Assembly: GCF_900177675.1 (NCBI RefSeq)
Contig: NZ_FXWM01000002.1
Location: 350,001 to 414,000, forward strand
Direction of reading: 5' to 3'
Length of the DNA: 64,000 nt
Source of the DNA: Bacillus sp. OV166
Lineage (GTDB): Bacteria > Bacillota > Bacilli > Bacillales > Cytobacillaceae
This document shows, piece after piece, positions 1 through 10,078 of the stretch. The translations under genes were made by a program, and so were the position numbers. The notes below the pieces were generated by a model, which saw only the letters and a program-made list of their open reading frames with translations, was not told where the DNA came from and searched no databases. Positions within the stretch are counted from its first letter, which is position 1; each line of letters starts with the position of its first letter.

Positions 1-1500
<1,500 letters not shown>

Positions 1501-1575
1501 TTTTTAAGGCATACTCGTTTTTACAAACTTCTTCTGCATTATCTAGTTTTGAGGGAATGATACCTCAACAAAATA

Positions 1576-1693
<118 letters not shown>

Positions 1694-1734
1694 TGTTTAA
1701 TTTAATATTAAACAAACGTAATACTTTTTATTAT

Positions 1735-1808
<74 letters not shown>

Positions 1809-1859
1809 TCAAGCGCATCTACTCATATAAAATACATAGAATTACATAATTTTTATTCG

Positions 1860-1889
1860 CCTTAAGGAGCTATTCTTAAGGTTTTTTTT
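1860..1889 (+). terminator. Rho-independent terminator of the rrn-tRNA operon
   Basis: CCTTAAG (1860-1866) pairs with CTTAAGG (1875-1881), followed by a run of T from 1882. Confidence 0.8.
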
Positions 1890-2271
1890 ATTCCATGTTA
1901 AATAAATGGAATATTATATTAGTTATAAATTTCAAAAACGAGTACTCTAATACTTACTTGGGGTGATCTTTAATAAAATGTATTGAAATAGATAAAATCA
2001 TTCTGATTGCATTTCGGATTGTTTTTTTTCCTGATAAGCATCCTTGGTTTATTCCTCGTGAATCAAGAAATCTTCCTATCTTCCTATTCTTTTCCGTGGT
2101 TTACTTCCGAATAGTTCAAACATAAAACATTCTACCTTATTAAATCGAGACTATCTGTATGAATAAGACTCTGAAAAATATACATATCGAATTTGGAATT
2201 TTATTAAATTGGACTTTGAAGTTTGATATCTGTATTAACTACAAAAGGTTATTTAAACGTATCCCAATCTC
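1890..2271. other. AT-rich intergenic stretch
   Basis: I see no gene, RNA or clear repeat here. The sequence is AT-rich and unremarkable. Confidence 0.5.
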
Positions 2272-2393
2272 GACAATTTTTTTGCTTCAAGGATGGAAAA
2301 GTCCTTTATAAGCAAGGGATCATACCAAAACTAAACAAACGTTTGATTAACAAAGGAAAAGGGAAAAAAGGTCGAAGAATGTAAGATTACGAT
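2272..2393 (+). repeat. single copy of a decayed dispersed repeat
   Basis: Shares the order CGACAAT-T(n), CCTTTATAA..AAGGATC, CTAAACAAACGTTTGAT, a purine-rich GGAAAAGG block, GGTCG and TGTAAGATTAC with the degenerate tandem copies at 39.9-40.25 kb. No consistent reading frame is conserved between copies, so it looks like non-coding repeat debris. Its origin is unknown. Confidence 0.55.
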
Positions 2394-2502
2394 GTTTTTT
2401 TCTAATTTTTTAAGAATAAGAAAATAACTCCAAATAAATACACGGATAATTCGTGATAAATTGGAATTATAGCTCTAGAACAACTTGTGGCTGCAAAAAA
2501 AA

Positions 2503-2531
2503 TTTCTAATTTCAATATGTGCTAAATTCAC
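2503..2531 (+). promoter_or_regulatory. Ter-like site (RTP binding) upstream of rtp
   Basis: The sequence CTAA-TTTCAA-TATGTGCTAAAT follows the B. subtilis Ter layout recalled from the family (ACTAA, spacer, CTATGTACYAAATNTTC) at roughly 19 of about 25 informative positions, including TATGT, CYAAAT and the final C. It lies 84 bases before the start of the RTP-like gene, where B. subtilis carries TerI and where RTP autoregulates. The strong B half faces right. By family knowledge a fork coming from the right would be arrested. Binding is inferred from sequence only. Confidence 0.55.
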
Positions 2532-2614
2532 ATCTACTATTATATACACGCCCGGACAACGTATAGTTTATAATTCAAGTAACACCACCAAACGGTCAGC
2601 AAGGAGGGTTTGTT

Positions 2615-3010
2615 TTGAAGGATAATATAATAAAGGAAAAAGAGGTAAAATCACGCAACCGAGATAACTTTTTAATCAAGCAGCGTGCGTTTGTGAAGCT
2701 GTATTTGCTCTCGTGGATCGAGCAGGGGAGACCATACGGCCAAGAGATGTTGGATGATTTTTATGAAACATTTAAATATTTTAATTATAAGCCCAACCAT
2801 TCTGAAGTTTACAAAGGATTACACGAACTGCTGGATGATGGAATCATCACAAGGTCTCGCATTATAAAAGAGGGGTCAAAGCGCCAAGAGCTTAAGGTAT
2901 ATGAAATCGCCAATAAGGATGAAGCTAGACGGTATAAGAAGCAAGTTAAAGAAGATTTAGACCGCAGTATAGGCCTTTTAAATAAAGCAGTTAGAGATAA
3001 TTATGTATAA
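2615..3010 (+). CDS. rtp: replication termination protein (RTP-like)
   Basis: The 131-residue protein has the RTP signatures FLIKQRAFVKLYLL, KPNHSEVYKGLHELLDDGI and a C-terminal KKQVKEDLDR coiled helix, and it matches the length of the B. subtilis winged-helix dimer. In B. subtilis RTP binds Ter sites and blocks replication forks from one side. Start is TTG, six bases after an excellent AAGGAGGG ribosome binding site. A Ter-like site lies upstream at 2503-2531. A second, broken frame starts inside its last codons. An rtp gene beside an rRNA operon is not the B. subtilis arrangement, so either the terminus has been rearranged here or this is a second, accessory RTP system. Confidence 0.85.
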   Translation: MKDNIIKEKEVKSRNRDNFLIKQRAFVKLYLLSWIEQGRPYGQEMLDDFYETFKYFNYKPNHSEVYKGLHELLDDGIITRSRIIKEGSKRQELKVYEIANKDEARRYKKQVKEDLDRSIGLLNKAVRDNYV

Positions 3011-3299
3011 ACTAATCTATGATAAATATTTTCGCAAAATTAGGCGCTCCATACGATACCTTATCGAATCTCAAGTCGACATGAGTCCCGATGAAACTGT
3101 TAATCTCATGAACCATTGAATTAAAACTTTTAGCATATCTTGATTGCAGCTATTTTGCAATTTTGCCATTCAGCTATTCTTCTTTATGCATATTCGTGAG
3201 GGAGACGGACCAAGATATGTAGAGGGCTTTGAGCAATTTATGAAACGTTATACCAACGGACTTGCAATTGAAAGAGCGGCAATTGAAAATCTTAAATAA
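3003..3299 (+). pseudogene. broken gene overlapping the end of rtp, two in-frame TGA codons
   Basis: An ATG at 3003 inside the last codons of rtp opens a 98-codon frame that runs to TAA at 3297-3299. It is interrupted only by two TGA codons, after MNH and after TFSIS. Both would be Trp if TGA were TGG, giving a continuous product ending in HIREGDGPRYVEGFEQFM and AIERAAIENLK. The 8-base overlap with rtp suggests translational coupling in the ancestral gene. I do not recognise the family. Decay is the simple explanation; TGA read-through is possible but unsupported. Confidence 0.5.
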
Positions 3300-3311
3300 C
3301 AAATTAGGAAT

Positions 3312-3355
3312 TAAAACCACGATAGGGATGAATTTCTCCTGTCGTGGTTTTTATT
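3312..3355. terminator. bidirectional terminator between rtp and tal
   Basis: AAAACCACGA..AGG pairs with CCT-GTCGTGGTTTT, with A and T runs on either side, serving the converging rtp and tkt-tal units. Confidence 0.8.
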
Positions 3356-3359
3356 TAAC

Positions 3360-4028
3360 TTAGTTTTTAAGAGTATTTTCCCAATCAGCAGCAAATTTTT
3401 CGATTCCTTGATTAGTAAGTGGATGTTTAGAAATTTGCTCAATGACTGAAAATGGAATCGTTGCAATATGTGCACCTGCCATTGCTACACGAGTTACATG
3501 ATCCGGATGACGAACAGATGCTGCAATAATTTGTGTGTCGAAATTATGAATGCGGAACAATTCAGCTATTTTTGATACTAATTGGACACCGTCTTCGGAA
3601 ATATCATCTAAGCGGCCTAAAAATGGAGATACATACGTTGCACCAGCACGAGCTGCTAATAGTGCTTGGTTTACTGTAAAGATAAGTGTGACATTTGTTT
3701 TAACGCCTTTATCAGCAAGATAACGGCAAGCCTCTAAGCCAGCTAAAGTCATAGGAAGCTTGATTGTAATTTTCTCATCTCCGCCGTTAATTTTAATTAG
3801 CTCTTCAGCTTGGGCGATCATTTCATCAGCTTTAATGGCTTCTGGAGTTACTTCAGCGGAAACAGACTCTACTTGTGGAACTACTTGGCAGATTTCTTCA
3901 ATGCGGTCTTCGAATTTTACGCCTTCCTTCGCAACTAGGGAAGGATTGGTTGTAACACCAGATAAAACGCCAATTTTATATGCCTTTTTAATATCAACAA
4001 GATTTGCAGTATCAATAAATAATTTCAT
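3360..4028 (-). CDS. tal: transaldolase (fructose-6-phosphate aldolase-like)
   Basis: The 222-residue TIM-barrel protein belongs to the short transaldolase/TalC class (B. subtilis YwjH/Tal). The Schiff-base lysine sits in IKLPMT, followed by TNVTLIFTVNQALLAARAGA, YVSPFLGRLDD and the phosphate-binding AASVRHPDHV segment. It transfers dihydroxyacetone units between sedoheptulose-7-P and glyceraldehyde-3-P in the non-oxidative pentose phosphate pathway. It starts 17 bases after tkt with a good TGGAGG site, so the two genes form an operon. The length is normal and the catalytic residues look intact. Confidence 0.95.
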   Translation of the reverse strand: MKLFIDTANLVDIKKAYKIGVLSGVTTNPSLVAKEGVKFEDRIEEICQVVPQVESVSAEVTPEAIKADEMIAQAEELIKINGGDEKITIKLPMTLAGLEACRYLADKGVKTNVTLIFTVNQALLAARAGATYVSPFLGRLDDISEDGVQLVSKIAELFRIHNFDTQIIAASVRHPDHVTRVAMAGAHIATIPFSVIEQISKHPLTNQGIEKFAADWENTLKN

Positions 4029-4045
4029 CGTATATTTCCTCCATT

Positions 4046-6040
4046 TTAAGATTGCAGTAGACTTTTTGCAGTTCGAACAACATTTTCTGTCGTAAATCCA
4101 AATAGCTCCATGACTGCAGCGCCCGTTCCTGAAGCACCGAATGTTTCAATAGATAATACTTTCCCTTCTGATCCTACATAACGTTCCCATCCAAGAGAGA
4201 TACCCATTTCTAGTGCCACACGCTTCGTAATAGAAGCAGGGAAGACAAGCTCTTTGTACTCTTTCGGTTGACGATCGAAAAGTTCCCAGCTTGGCATTGC
4301 GACAACGCGAACCGATACATTTTCCTTTTCAAGTTCAGCTTTCGCGTTAATGGCTAATGACACTTCCGAACCGGTAGAGATCAAGATAACCTCTGGTTGG
4401 TCATTTGTTTGCGTTAATACGTAAGCTCCTTGTGAAAGGTTGTCTAAATTGGCTTGTGTTTCTTGGAACACAGGCAGGTTTTGACGGCTCAGCACCATGG
4501 CAACAGGACCGTCTGTTTGTTTTAGTGCATAAGCCCAAGCACTTGCAGTTTCGTTTGCATCTGATGGGCGAATTACGGTTAGCCCTGGGATCGCACGAAG
4601 AGAAGCTAGCTGCTCAATTGGCTCATGAGTTGGACCATCTTCACCAACCGCAATCGAATCATGAGTAAATACATAAGTGACTGGAAGCTTTTGCAAGGCT
4701 GCCAAACGAATGGATGGTCTGAGATAATCATTGAAAACAAAGAATGTGCTTACAAATGGCTTTACCCCGCCATGAAGAGCCAAACCATTGCCAGCCGCTC
4801 CCATTGCGTGTTCCCGAACCCCAAAGTAGATATTTCGTCCGCTAAATGATTCTACCGCGAATCCTGCGTCTTCCTTTATATCTGTCATTGTGGAATGAGA
4901 AAGATCCGCACTTCCTCCAAAAATAGAAGGAACTGATTTTACAAAATGGTTAATGGCTTCTCCGCTGGCTACACGAGTTGAGATTGTTTTACCTGTATCA
5001 AATGTCAGGATGTCTTCCACATTAATTAAAACTTCTCCCGTGATGGCATGTTCCAGTTCCTTCGCTAATTCAGGATATGTCTCTTGGTAAGACTGGAATA
5101 ATGCATTCCATTGTTGTTCTTGACTAATTCCTCTTTGTTTTAGCTCTTCAAAATGGGCCTTAACTTCTTCCGGTACAAAGAAAACCTCTTCATATTGCCA
5201 GCCATATACCTGTTTTGTTGCACGAGTTTCTTCTGCTCCAAGTGGATTTCCATGTGCCTTGTTTGTTCCTGCAACTTTGGGACTTCCATAACCGATAGTG
5301 GTTCTAATTTCGATCAAGGTTGGTTGGTTTGTATTTTGTTTAGCTAATGTAATAGCTTTTGAGATTTCTGCTACATCATTGCCATCTTCTACTCGTAAAT
5401 ATTGCCAATGAGCAGATTCTGTTCGTTTTTGAATGTCCTCTGAAAATGAAAGGTTTAATTCACCGTCCAAAGAAATATCATTTGAGTCATATAATGCAAT
5501 TAAATTTCCTAGTTTCATATGGCCGGCCATAGACATGGCCTCATAAGAGATGCCTTCCATTAAATCTCCATCGCCAACTAAAGCATATGTATAATGGTCA
5601 ATTACAGGGTATCTATCCCGATTGAATTTTGCAGCTAAATGCGCTTCAGCCATCGCCATTCCTACTGCATTTGCAATTCCTTGCCCTAAAGGCCCAGTTG
5701 TCGCTTCAACACCTTCTGTGTGACCAAATTCGGGATGACCAGGTGTTCTGCTATTAAGCTTTCTAAAACTTTTTAAATCTTCTAAAGATACGTTGTACCC
5801 AGCTAAATGAAGCAAACTATACAACAAGCTAGACCCGTGTCCGGCAGAAAGAATAAATCGATCTCGATTAAACCATTTTGCATTTGCAGAATTATGATTT
5901 AGATGATGCGCCCAGAGTGCATATGCCATTGGAGCAGCCCCCATAGGTAAGCCTGGATGACCGGAATTAGCACTATTGATCGCGTCAATTGATAAGGTGC
6001 GAATCGTATTTACAGCAAGTGTTTCAATACTATTATTCAT
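4046..6040 (-). CDS. tkt: transketolase
   Basis: The 664-residue thiamine-diphosphate enzyme is complete. It has the N-terminal SANSGHPGLPMG substrate and cofactor segment, the ThDP motif starting at GDGDLMEG (about residue 156), the catalytic Glu in FGVREHAMG (about 412), and the C-terminal SWELFDRQ domain. It moves two-carbon ketol units between pentose and hexose phosphates. The AAAGGAGG ribosome binding site decides the start. First gene of a tkt-tal operon, divergent from the DeoR-family regulator. Confidence 0.97.
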   Translation of the reverse strand: MNNSIETLAVNTIRTLSIDAINSANSGHPGLPMGAAPMAYALWAHHLNHNSANAKWFNRDRFILSAGHGSSLLYSLLHLAGYNVSLEDLKSFRKLNSRTPGHPEFGHTEGVEATTGPLGQGIANAVGMAMAEAHLAAKFNRDRYPVIDHYTYALVGDGDLMEGISYEAMSMAGHMKLGNLIALYDSNDISLDGELNLSFSEDIQKRTESAHWQYLRVEDGNDVAEISKAITLAKQNTNQPTLIEIRTTIGYGSPKVAGTNKAHGNPLGAEETRATKQVYGWQYEEVFFVPEEVKAHFEELKQRGISQEQQWNALFQSYQETYPELAKELEHAITGEVLINVEDILTFDTGKTISTRVASGEAINHFVKSVPSIFGGSADLSHSTMTDIKEDAGFAVESFSGRNIYFGVREHAMGAAGNGLALHGGVKPFVSTFFVFNDYLRPSIRLAALQKLPVTYVFTHDSIAVGEDGPTHEPIEQLASLRAIPGLTVIRPSDANETASAWAYALKQTDGPVAMVLSRQNLPVFQETQANLDNLSQGAYVLTQTNDQPEVILISTGSEVSLAINAKAELEKENVSVRVVAMPSWELFDRQPKEYKELVFPASITKRVALEMGISLGWERYVGSEGKVLSIETFGASGTGAAVMELFGFTTENVVRTAKSLLQS

Positions 6041-6289
6041 CTTTTTTTCCTCCTTTTATTTCGTGTGATTTTTAAATTGGCACAAAATGTGAGTATTAGG
6101 TTTCTTGCCTCAAATGATTTCTTGTTTTTGCATTTTAAATCCAGTTTTTTCGTGTTTAAGAATATTTTATCTTTATAAACAAGAAAAAACAAGAAAAATT
6201 TTGCCGGATTTTTTTAGAATTGGTGAATTTAAGAAAAAATTATATAATAAAAGAAAAAACATGCAAAAACACGGAGGCTGATCAATGTT
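6041..6289. promoter_or_regulatory. divergent tkt / deoR control region with repeated operator-like motif
   Basis: The 249-base region holds the motif TTTCTTGTTTTTGC (6118-6131) and its inverse twice in tandem as ACAAGAAAAAACAAGAAAAA (6179-6198), continuing to TTTTGC at 6204. A further A-rich near-copy lies at 6251-6268. DeoR-family proteins often bind such repeats in the intergenic region beside their own gene. The motif is seen directly. Its role as the operator for the adjacent regulator is inferred. Confidence 0.45.
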
Positions 6290-7039
6290 ATGCTTAGAAA
6301 AGAACGACAAAGCAAAATTTTACAAATACTTGAAAAAGAAGGGAAAGTCGTTGCTAAAGAATTAAGCATGAAATGGGATGTTTCCGAGGACACAATTAGA
6401 CGAGATTTAAGGGAAATGGATTCATTTGGTCTTCTCAAAAGAGTACACGGCGGGGCATTTCCTGCATCTGCGAGCGCTTTAACCTTTTCTGAAAGAACGG
6501 AAGAAAATATAGATGCAAAAAAAGAATTAGCCTTAAAATCGGTGAAGATTATTAAAGATGGACAAGTTATTTTAATAGATGGAAGTACAACAAATCTTTT
6601 TCTGGCTCAAGAAATTCCAATGGAGTTTAAAGGGACCATTATTACGAATAGTCCCTCTATTAGTTTGGCATTATCAAAACATCCAAATACAGATATCATC
6701 CTTTTGGGTGGAACCTTTTTTAAGGAATCTTTTGTAACTGTAGGATTAGATGTAATTGAAGTGCTTAAAAAAATTAGAGCCGATCTCTGTTTTTTAGGAG
6801 TGTATTCCTTGCACCCTGACTTTGGTATCAGCATTCCTCATATAGAAGAGTCTCATGTTAAACGTCAGATGATTAAAAGTTCAAATAAAATCGCAACCCT
6901 GGTAACAAGAAGTAAACTTAATACAATTTCCAATTACTTGGTTGGTCCTGTTTCAGAACTTGATTACTTAATTACGGAAGATGGTCCTCTAAGTCATAAT
7001 TTAAACAAGTATATGGAATTAGGTATCGAAATTATTTAA
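6290..7039 (+). CDS. DeoR/GlpR-family transcriptional regulator
   Basis: The 249-residue protein has an N-terminal DeoR winged helix (RQSKILQILEKEGKV, then the recognition helix SEDTIRRDLREM), and a C-terminal sugar-phosphate sensor domain with LIDGSTTNLFLA, TNSPSISLAL and LLGGTF. DeoR regulators repress sugar genes and respond to phosphorylated sugars. It is divergent from tkt-tal, so the likely target is that operon and the likely effector a pentose-phosphate pathway intermediate (inference). GGAGG lies 12 bases before ATG. The two glycine-rich segments of the sensor domain look intact. Confidence 0.88.
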   Translation: MLRKERQSKILQILEKEGKVVAKELSMKWDVSEDTIRRDLREMDSFGLLKRVHGGAFPASASALTFSERTEENIDAKKELALKSVKIIKDGQVILIDGSTTNLFLAQEIPMEFKGTIITNSPSISLALSKHPNTDIILLGGTFFKESFVTVGLDVIEVLKKIRADLCFLGVYSLHPDFGISIPHIEESHVKRQMIKSSNKIATLVTRSKLNTISNYLVGPVSELDYLITEDGPLSHNLNKYMELGIEII

Positions 7040-7144
7040 CTATAGTAGTTATTTTATATTTGAGCTAAAGCAGCTAATAGCTTTTACATTCTTCTATAAA
7101 AAGTTTAAAAACGTCATGATATACTAAAAATGTCCATGCTAAAT

Positions 7145-7186
7145 AACCTTCCTCATTTTTCTTAATGGAAGGTTTTGTTGTTTTTA
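7145..7186 (+). terminator. terminator after deoR
   Basis: AACCTTCC (7145-7152) pairs with GGAAGGTT (7167-7174), followed by a T-rich tail. Confidence 0.75.
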
Positions 7187-7337
7187 ATTAGATATAGGTT
7201 CTAAGCTACATCTTGGGATGTAGTTCTACGTTTTAATAAGGCATAAAAACAATGTAAGTGCTAATTTACACAGGCAATGATAACTACCTCCATGAGAAAT
7301 GTGGGCATCCACCAGTGCGATCATATTTTTACTCATC

Positions 7338-7386
7338 CACCAATTTCTGTAAGTAATTGGTCGGTGGGCTATAAGTTTTTTTTTCA
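7338..7386 (+). terminator. stem-loop with T run, no obvious gene upstream
   Basis: CCACCAATT pairs with AATTGGT-GGTGG, followed by nine T. A second stem, CAAGCCAAAT (7424-7433) with ATTTGGCTTG (7450-7459), lies just downstream. No intact gene precedes them; they are probably left over from a lost gene. Confidence 0.5.
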
Positions 7387-7476
7387 AATGGTCCAGTTTT
7401 ATCCTTTTCAGTTATCAATAACACAAGCCAAATTCCTTACAGTAAAGGTATTTGGCTTGTTGCATGTCGTATTTTG

Positions 7477-7514
7477 CTTAGCGTACAAAATTTCCTTCAT
7501 GTTGGCTGTACCCC
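7477..7514 (-). repeat. 38-bp Tn3-family terminal inverted repeat (outer end right)
   Basis: Read on the minus strand it begins GGGGTACAGCCAACATGA and ends TACGCTAAG, the standard 38-bp Tn3-family terminus (GGGGT..., ending ACGCTAAG). The transposon it belonged to lay to the left and is gone. It is related to but different from the terminus at 7966. Confidence 0.7.
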
Positions 7515-7965
7515 TAGTATGTATAGATAAAGAAGAAAATTGAAATTCGTTAGCCTGTTGAGGAATTAGTCCCTTTATGTACCTGGTGGTCCAACAATTT
7601 CTAAAGAAGGATGGGCTCTTATTCGTAAGAATGGGCTTGAATTCCGTCCTTACACTGAAGAAGAGTTGTTTCAAGATGTAGGCGACGAAGTAGATGAGGT
7701 CAGACAAAACGATCCAGCAGCAGTAGAAGTTGGTTTTGCTCGAACGCTTTTACGCTCAACTTGGTGAACGCCCCTCTACAGTTAATCAAAGTTTTACCAA
7801 ATGGTTCTCACGTTTATAATCTGTCGTATGATTATAAAATTTTCTCAAAAAACGAAAGCTACCAAATGGAGATTCGTTTACCGTTATCAGGGATTGCTAT
7901 GCCGAGTGGTGAGGTTACTTTAACGGTTTTAGTTCCACAAAACGTTACGATTAACCGGGCTATTA
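7515..7965 (+). pseudogene. gene remnant caught between two Tn3-type ends
   Basis: Forward fragments in different frames read VPGGPTISKEGWALIRKN, TEEELFQDVGDEVDEV, QLGERPSTVNQSFTKWFS and YQMEIRLPLSGIAMPSGEV. They look like consecutive parts of one decayed gene, and the last is cut at residue INRAI by the transposon terminus at 7966. I do not recognise the family. At least two frameshifts separate the pieces. Confidence 0.45.
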
Positions 7966-8003
7966 GGGGTACCGCCAACAAAATGCGGATTTCGCACGCT
8001 AAG
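7966..8003 (+). repeat. 38-bp Tn3-family terminal inverted repeat (outer end left)
   Basis: Starts GGGGTACCGCCAACAAAATG and ends GCACGCTAAG. The element extends to the right, where a Tn3 transposase C-terminus follows within 60 bases. Confidence 0.75.
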
Positions 8004-8064
8004 ACAATTTTTTACAATAAAAAGCCGGATTCCTGCATGCTAAGAGGTTTCCGGCTTCCATTGT

Positions 8065-8364
8065 TTAAAGGTTTAAAGGCCTTAATAAACTTAAATTAGT
8101 CACTTGTTCATTATCAAAATTGTATTCTCCTAAGAAATTAATGTGTTCCCACCCTAAAGGTGAAATATGACTCAAGAGAGCTTCGTTAAACTGACCTATT
8201 TCCTTTTTATATTCGGCTGCTTTCGCCAAATATACTGTATTCCAAACACTAATAGCGTTGATGATGATATTAAGCGCAATGGCACGTTGAAGCTGATCCT
8301 GCAATGCTCTTTCTCTAAATTCTCCATGTTTACCGAAAAAAATAGCTAGTGCAAAGGCATTCAT
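8065..8364 (-). pseudogene. Tn3-family transposase, C-terminal fragment
   Basis: Encodes the conserved end of Tn3-type TnpA: LNIIINAISVWNTVYLAKA and HISPLGWEHINFLGEYNF, followed by the usual short tail. Only about 99 of roughly 980 residues remain. The fragment points toward the IR at 7966-8003, as in an intact Tn3 element, so this is the stump of an element whose right part has been deleted. Confidence 0.85.
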
Positions 8365-8871
8365 GGCTAAATTTTTCTTTCAATGATATATCAAAATTTT
8401 TCCTGCTTTAATCAAATGTATGATTAAATAAAAAGGCATGTTAAAAATTAATGTTGAATTTCATTAAAATCTAAAAGGACCTGTTCTGGGTGGGTGTTGT
8501 AATTGTTGAATGACAATAAAGATGTTGTTTGTAAAGTTATTTAAAACCCCATCCATGATATTCAGCAATCGGGCCAGATAATGGAATAAGAGGTCATAAT
8601 AAACCCCATTTTTTTTACAGCCATCAGGTGTACTTGAGAGTGCGAAATCGTTGATTTATCGGAGTTCTATAAAATCCTGAATAAACGACTAAAACAAAAA
8701 AACGCTAATTTTTTGTGTGCCAAGGGATTCGCGTTTTTCCTACATCCTAAAATGTGCGATTATTGTTAACTAGTTTTGTATGGAATATATAAAGAGGAAT
8801 ACTCTTTAACTGATACGAATCTATTGTAAGGTAAGCAATAATAAATTCAATCTAACCTTGTATACAGAGGA
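8365..8871. other. gene-poor stretch with decayed repeats
   Basis: No intact gene. At 8566-8590 there is a copy of a short Bacillus-type repeat (CAATCGGGCC..ATAATGGAATAAG) that recurs at 9877-9949 and 14133-14155. A weak hairpin, AAAAAACGC..GCGTTTTT, lies at 8695-8738. Confidence 0.45.
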
Positions 8872-8883
8872 GTGAAACTATAT

Positions 8884-9744
8884 ATGTCAAACATTTTAAA
8901 AAGTACATACCCAGTAGATACATTCACTCAATCAACACTTACATCACAAGATGGTACAGTTATTAGTTATCAAAGTATCGGTCAAGGACCCAGTCTTATT
9001 CTAATCCATGGTGCATTAAATGATTCGAGGGACCTTAGCAAGCTTGCCCAAGAACTATCGGATTCATTTACAGTCCACATCATTGATCGAAGAGGACGAG
9101 GGATGAGTGGACCTCAGGGAAGTGAGTACTCTATTAACAAGGAATGCGAAGATATTCAAGCGCTACAAAAAGTAACAGGTGCAATTTATGTATTTGGACA
9201 CAGTTATGGTGGACTCGTAGCTTTAGAAACTGAACGTACGTTTCAATCTTTTACCAAAATAGCTCTGTATGAACCTGGAGTTTCTATAGGCTCATTACCA
9301 ACAGAGTGGGACTGGATATTAAAATATGAAAAGGCCATGAACCAAAAAGATTTTAGAGAAGCATTTACTAGTTTTGTAAAGGGTGCAGGCCATAGTCCTT
9401 TAACAAGAATGCCAAACTGGTACGCAAAACTTATCTTACGTATGGTAATACGTGGAGATCATTGGATTAAAATAAAAGAAATATTACCAGCAAATTTATG
9501 TGAGCATAGGGAAGTAAAACGCTTAGAAGGCACTTACAACAATTATCAAATCATTAATACAAATATATTATTAGTTTCTGGAGAAAAAAGTCCAGAAACA
9601 GTGCACCAAATGATTCGAATATTAAGTCGAACAATTCCAAAAACACAAACATTAATGCTCCCAAAATTACATCATCTTTCTCCTTGTAATGAACATAATC
9701 CAATTGAAGTTGCAAGACACATAAAGCAATATTTTCTTAGTTAA
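8884..9744 (+). CDS. alpha/beta-fold hydrolase
   Basis: The 286-residue alpha/beta hydrolase has the oxyanion segment LILIHGALND, the nucleophile elbow GHSYGG, and the late histidine in LPKLHHLSP before the C-terminus. The catalytic Asp/Glu probably lies in the VSGEKS strand-turn. The substrate is unknown. Start chosen at ATG 8884, 11 bases after AGAGGAG; the upstream GTG at 8872 overlaps that ribosome binding site and is unlikely. It stands alone between relic regions. Confidence 0.85.
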   Translation: MSNILKSTYPVDTFTQSTLTSQDGTVISYQSIGQGPSLILIHGALNDSRDLSKLAQELSDSFTVHIIDRRGRGMSGPQGSEYSINKECEDIQALQKVTGAIYVFGHSYGGLVALETERTFQSFTKIALYEPGVSIGSLPTEWDWILKYEKAMNQKDFREAFTSFVKGAGHSPLTRMPNWYAKLILRMVIRGDHWIKIKEILPANLCEHREVKRLEGTYNNYQIINTNILLVSGEKSPETVHQMIRILSRTIPKTQTLMLPKLHHLSPCNEHNPIEVARHIKQYFLS

Positions 9745-9876
9745 GATCTATATAATATTTCAAAAATTCAACATATTATAATCATTTTTTATAACTACCG
9801 ATAACACTTGATTATGTAACATAAAGGTGAATTTAATATGCACCCGTAATGATACTAATTATTATAAATTAAGATC

Positions 9877-9949
9877 TTCCACAATCGGGCACAATTCTGC
9901 AGCAAGAATTGTACTCTTTCTTTATGTTAAGGGCCATATAATGGAATAA
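9877..9949 (+). repeat. short dispersed repeat, inverted partner at 14133-14155
   Basis: Holds CTTCCACAATCGGGC and, 35 bases on, GGGCCATATAATGG. Partial copies occur at 8566-8590, 11042-11060, 16905-16930 and 43793-43815. The 23-base segment at 9927-9949 is repeated exactly inverted at 14133-14155. Looks like a decayed miniature element family. The rest of the 9745-10078 gap holds nothing I recognise. Confidence 0.5.
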
Positions 9950-10078
9950 ACTAAAAGGACAGTTAGATATGGTTTCTTTATCACACAACCATACAGTTGC
10001 TTACATTTGACGGGCAACCGTAAAGTTACATATACTTGCCAGGTAACTGCAGGGTTGCTATATTCAAGGAGGTAAAAC

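Noticed and set aside
3009..3035. Second Ter site just after rtp
   Set aside because: ACTAA and CTATG occur, but the spacing is four bases too short and the rest does not match the TACYAAAT core.
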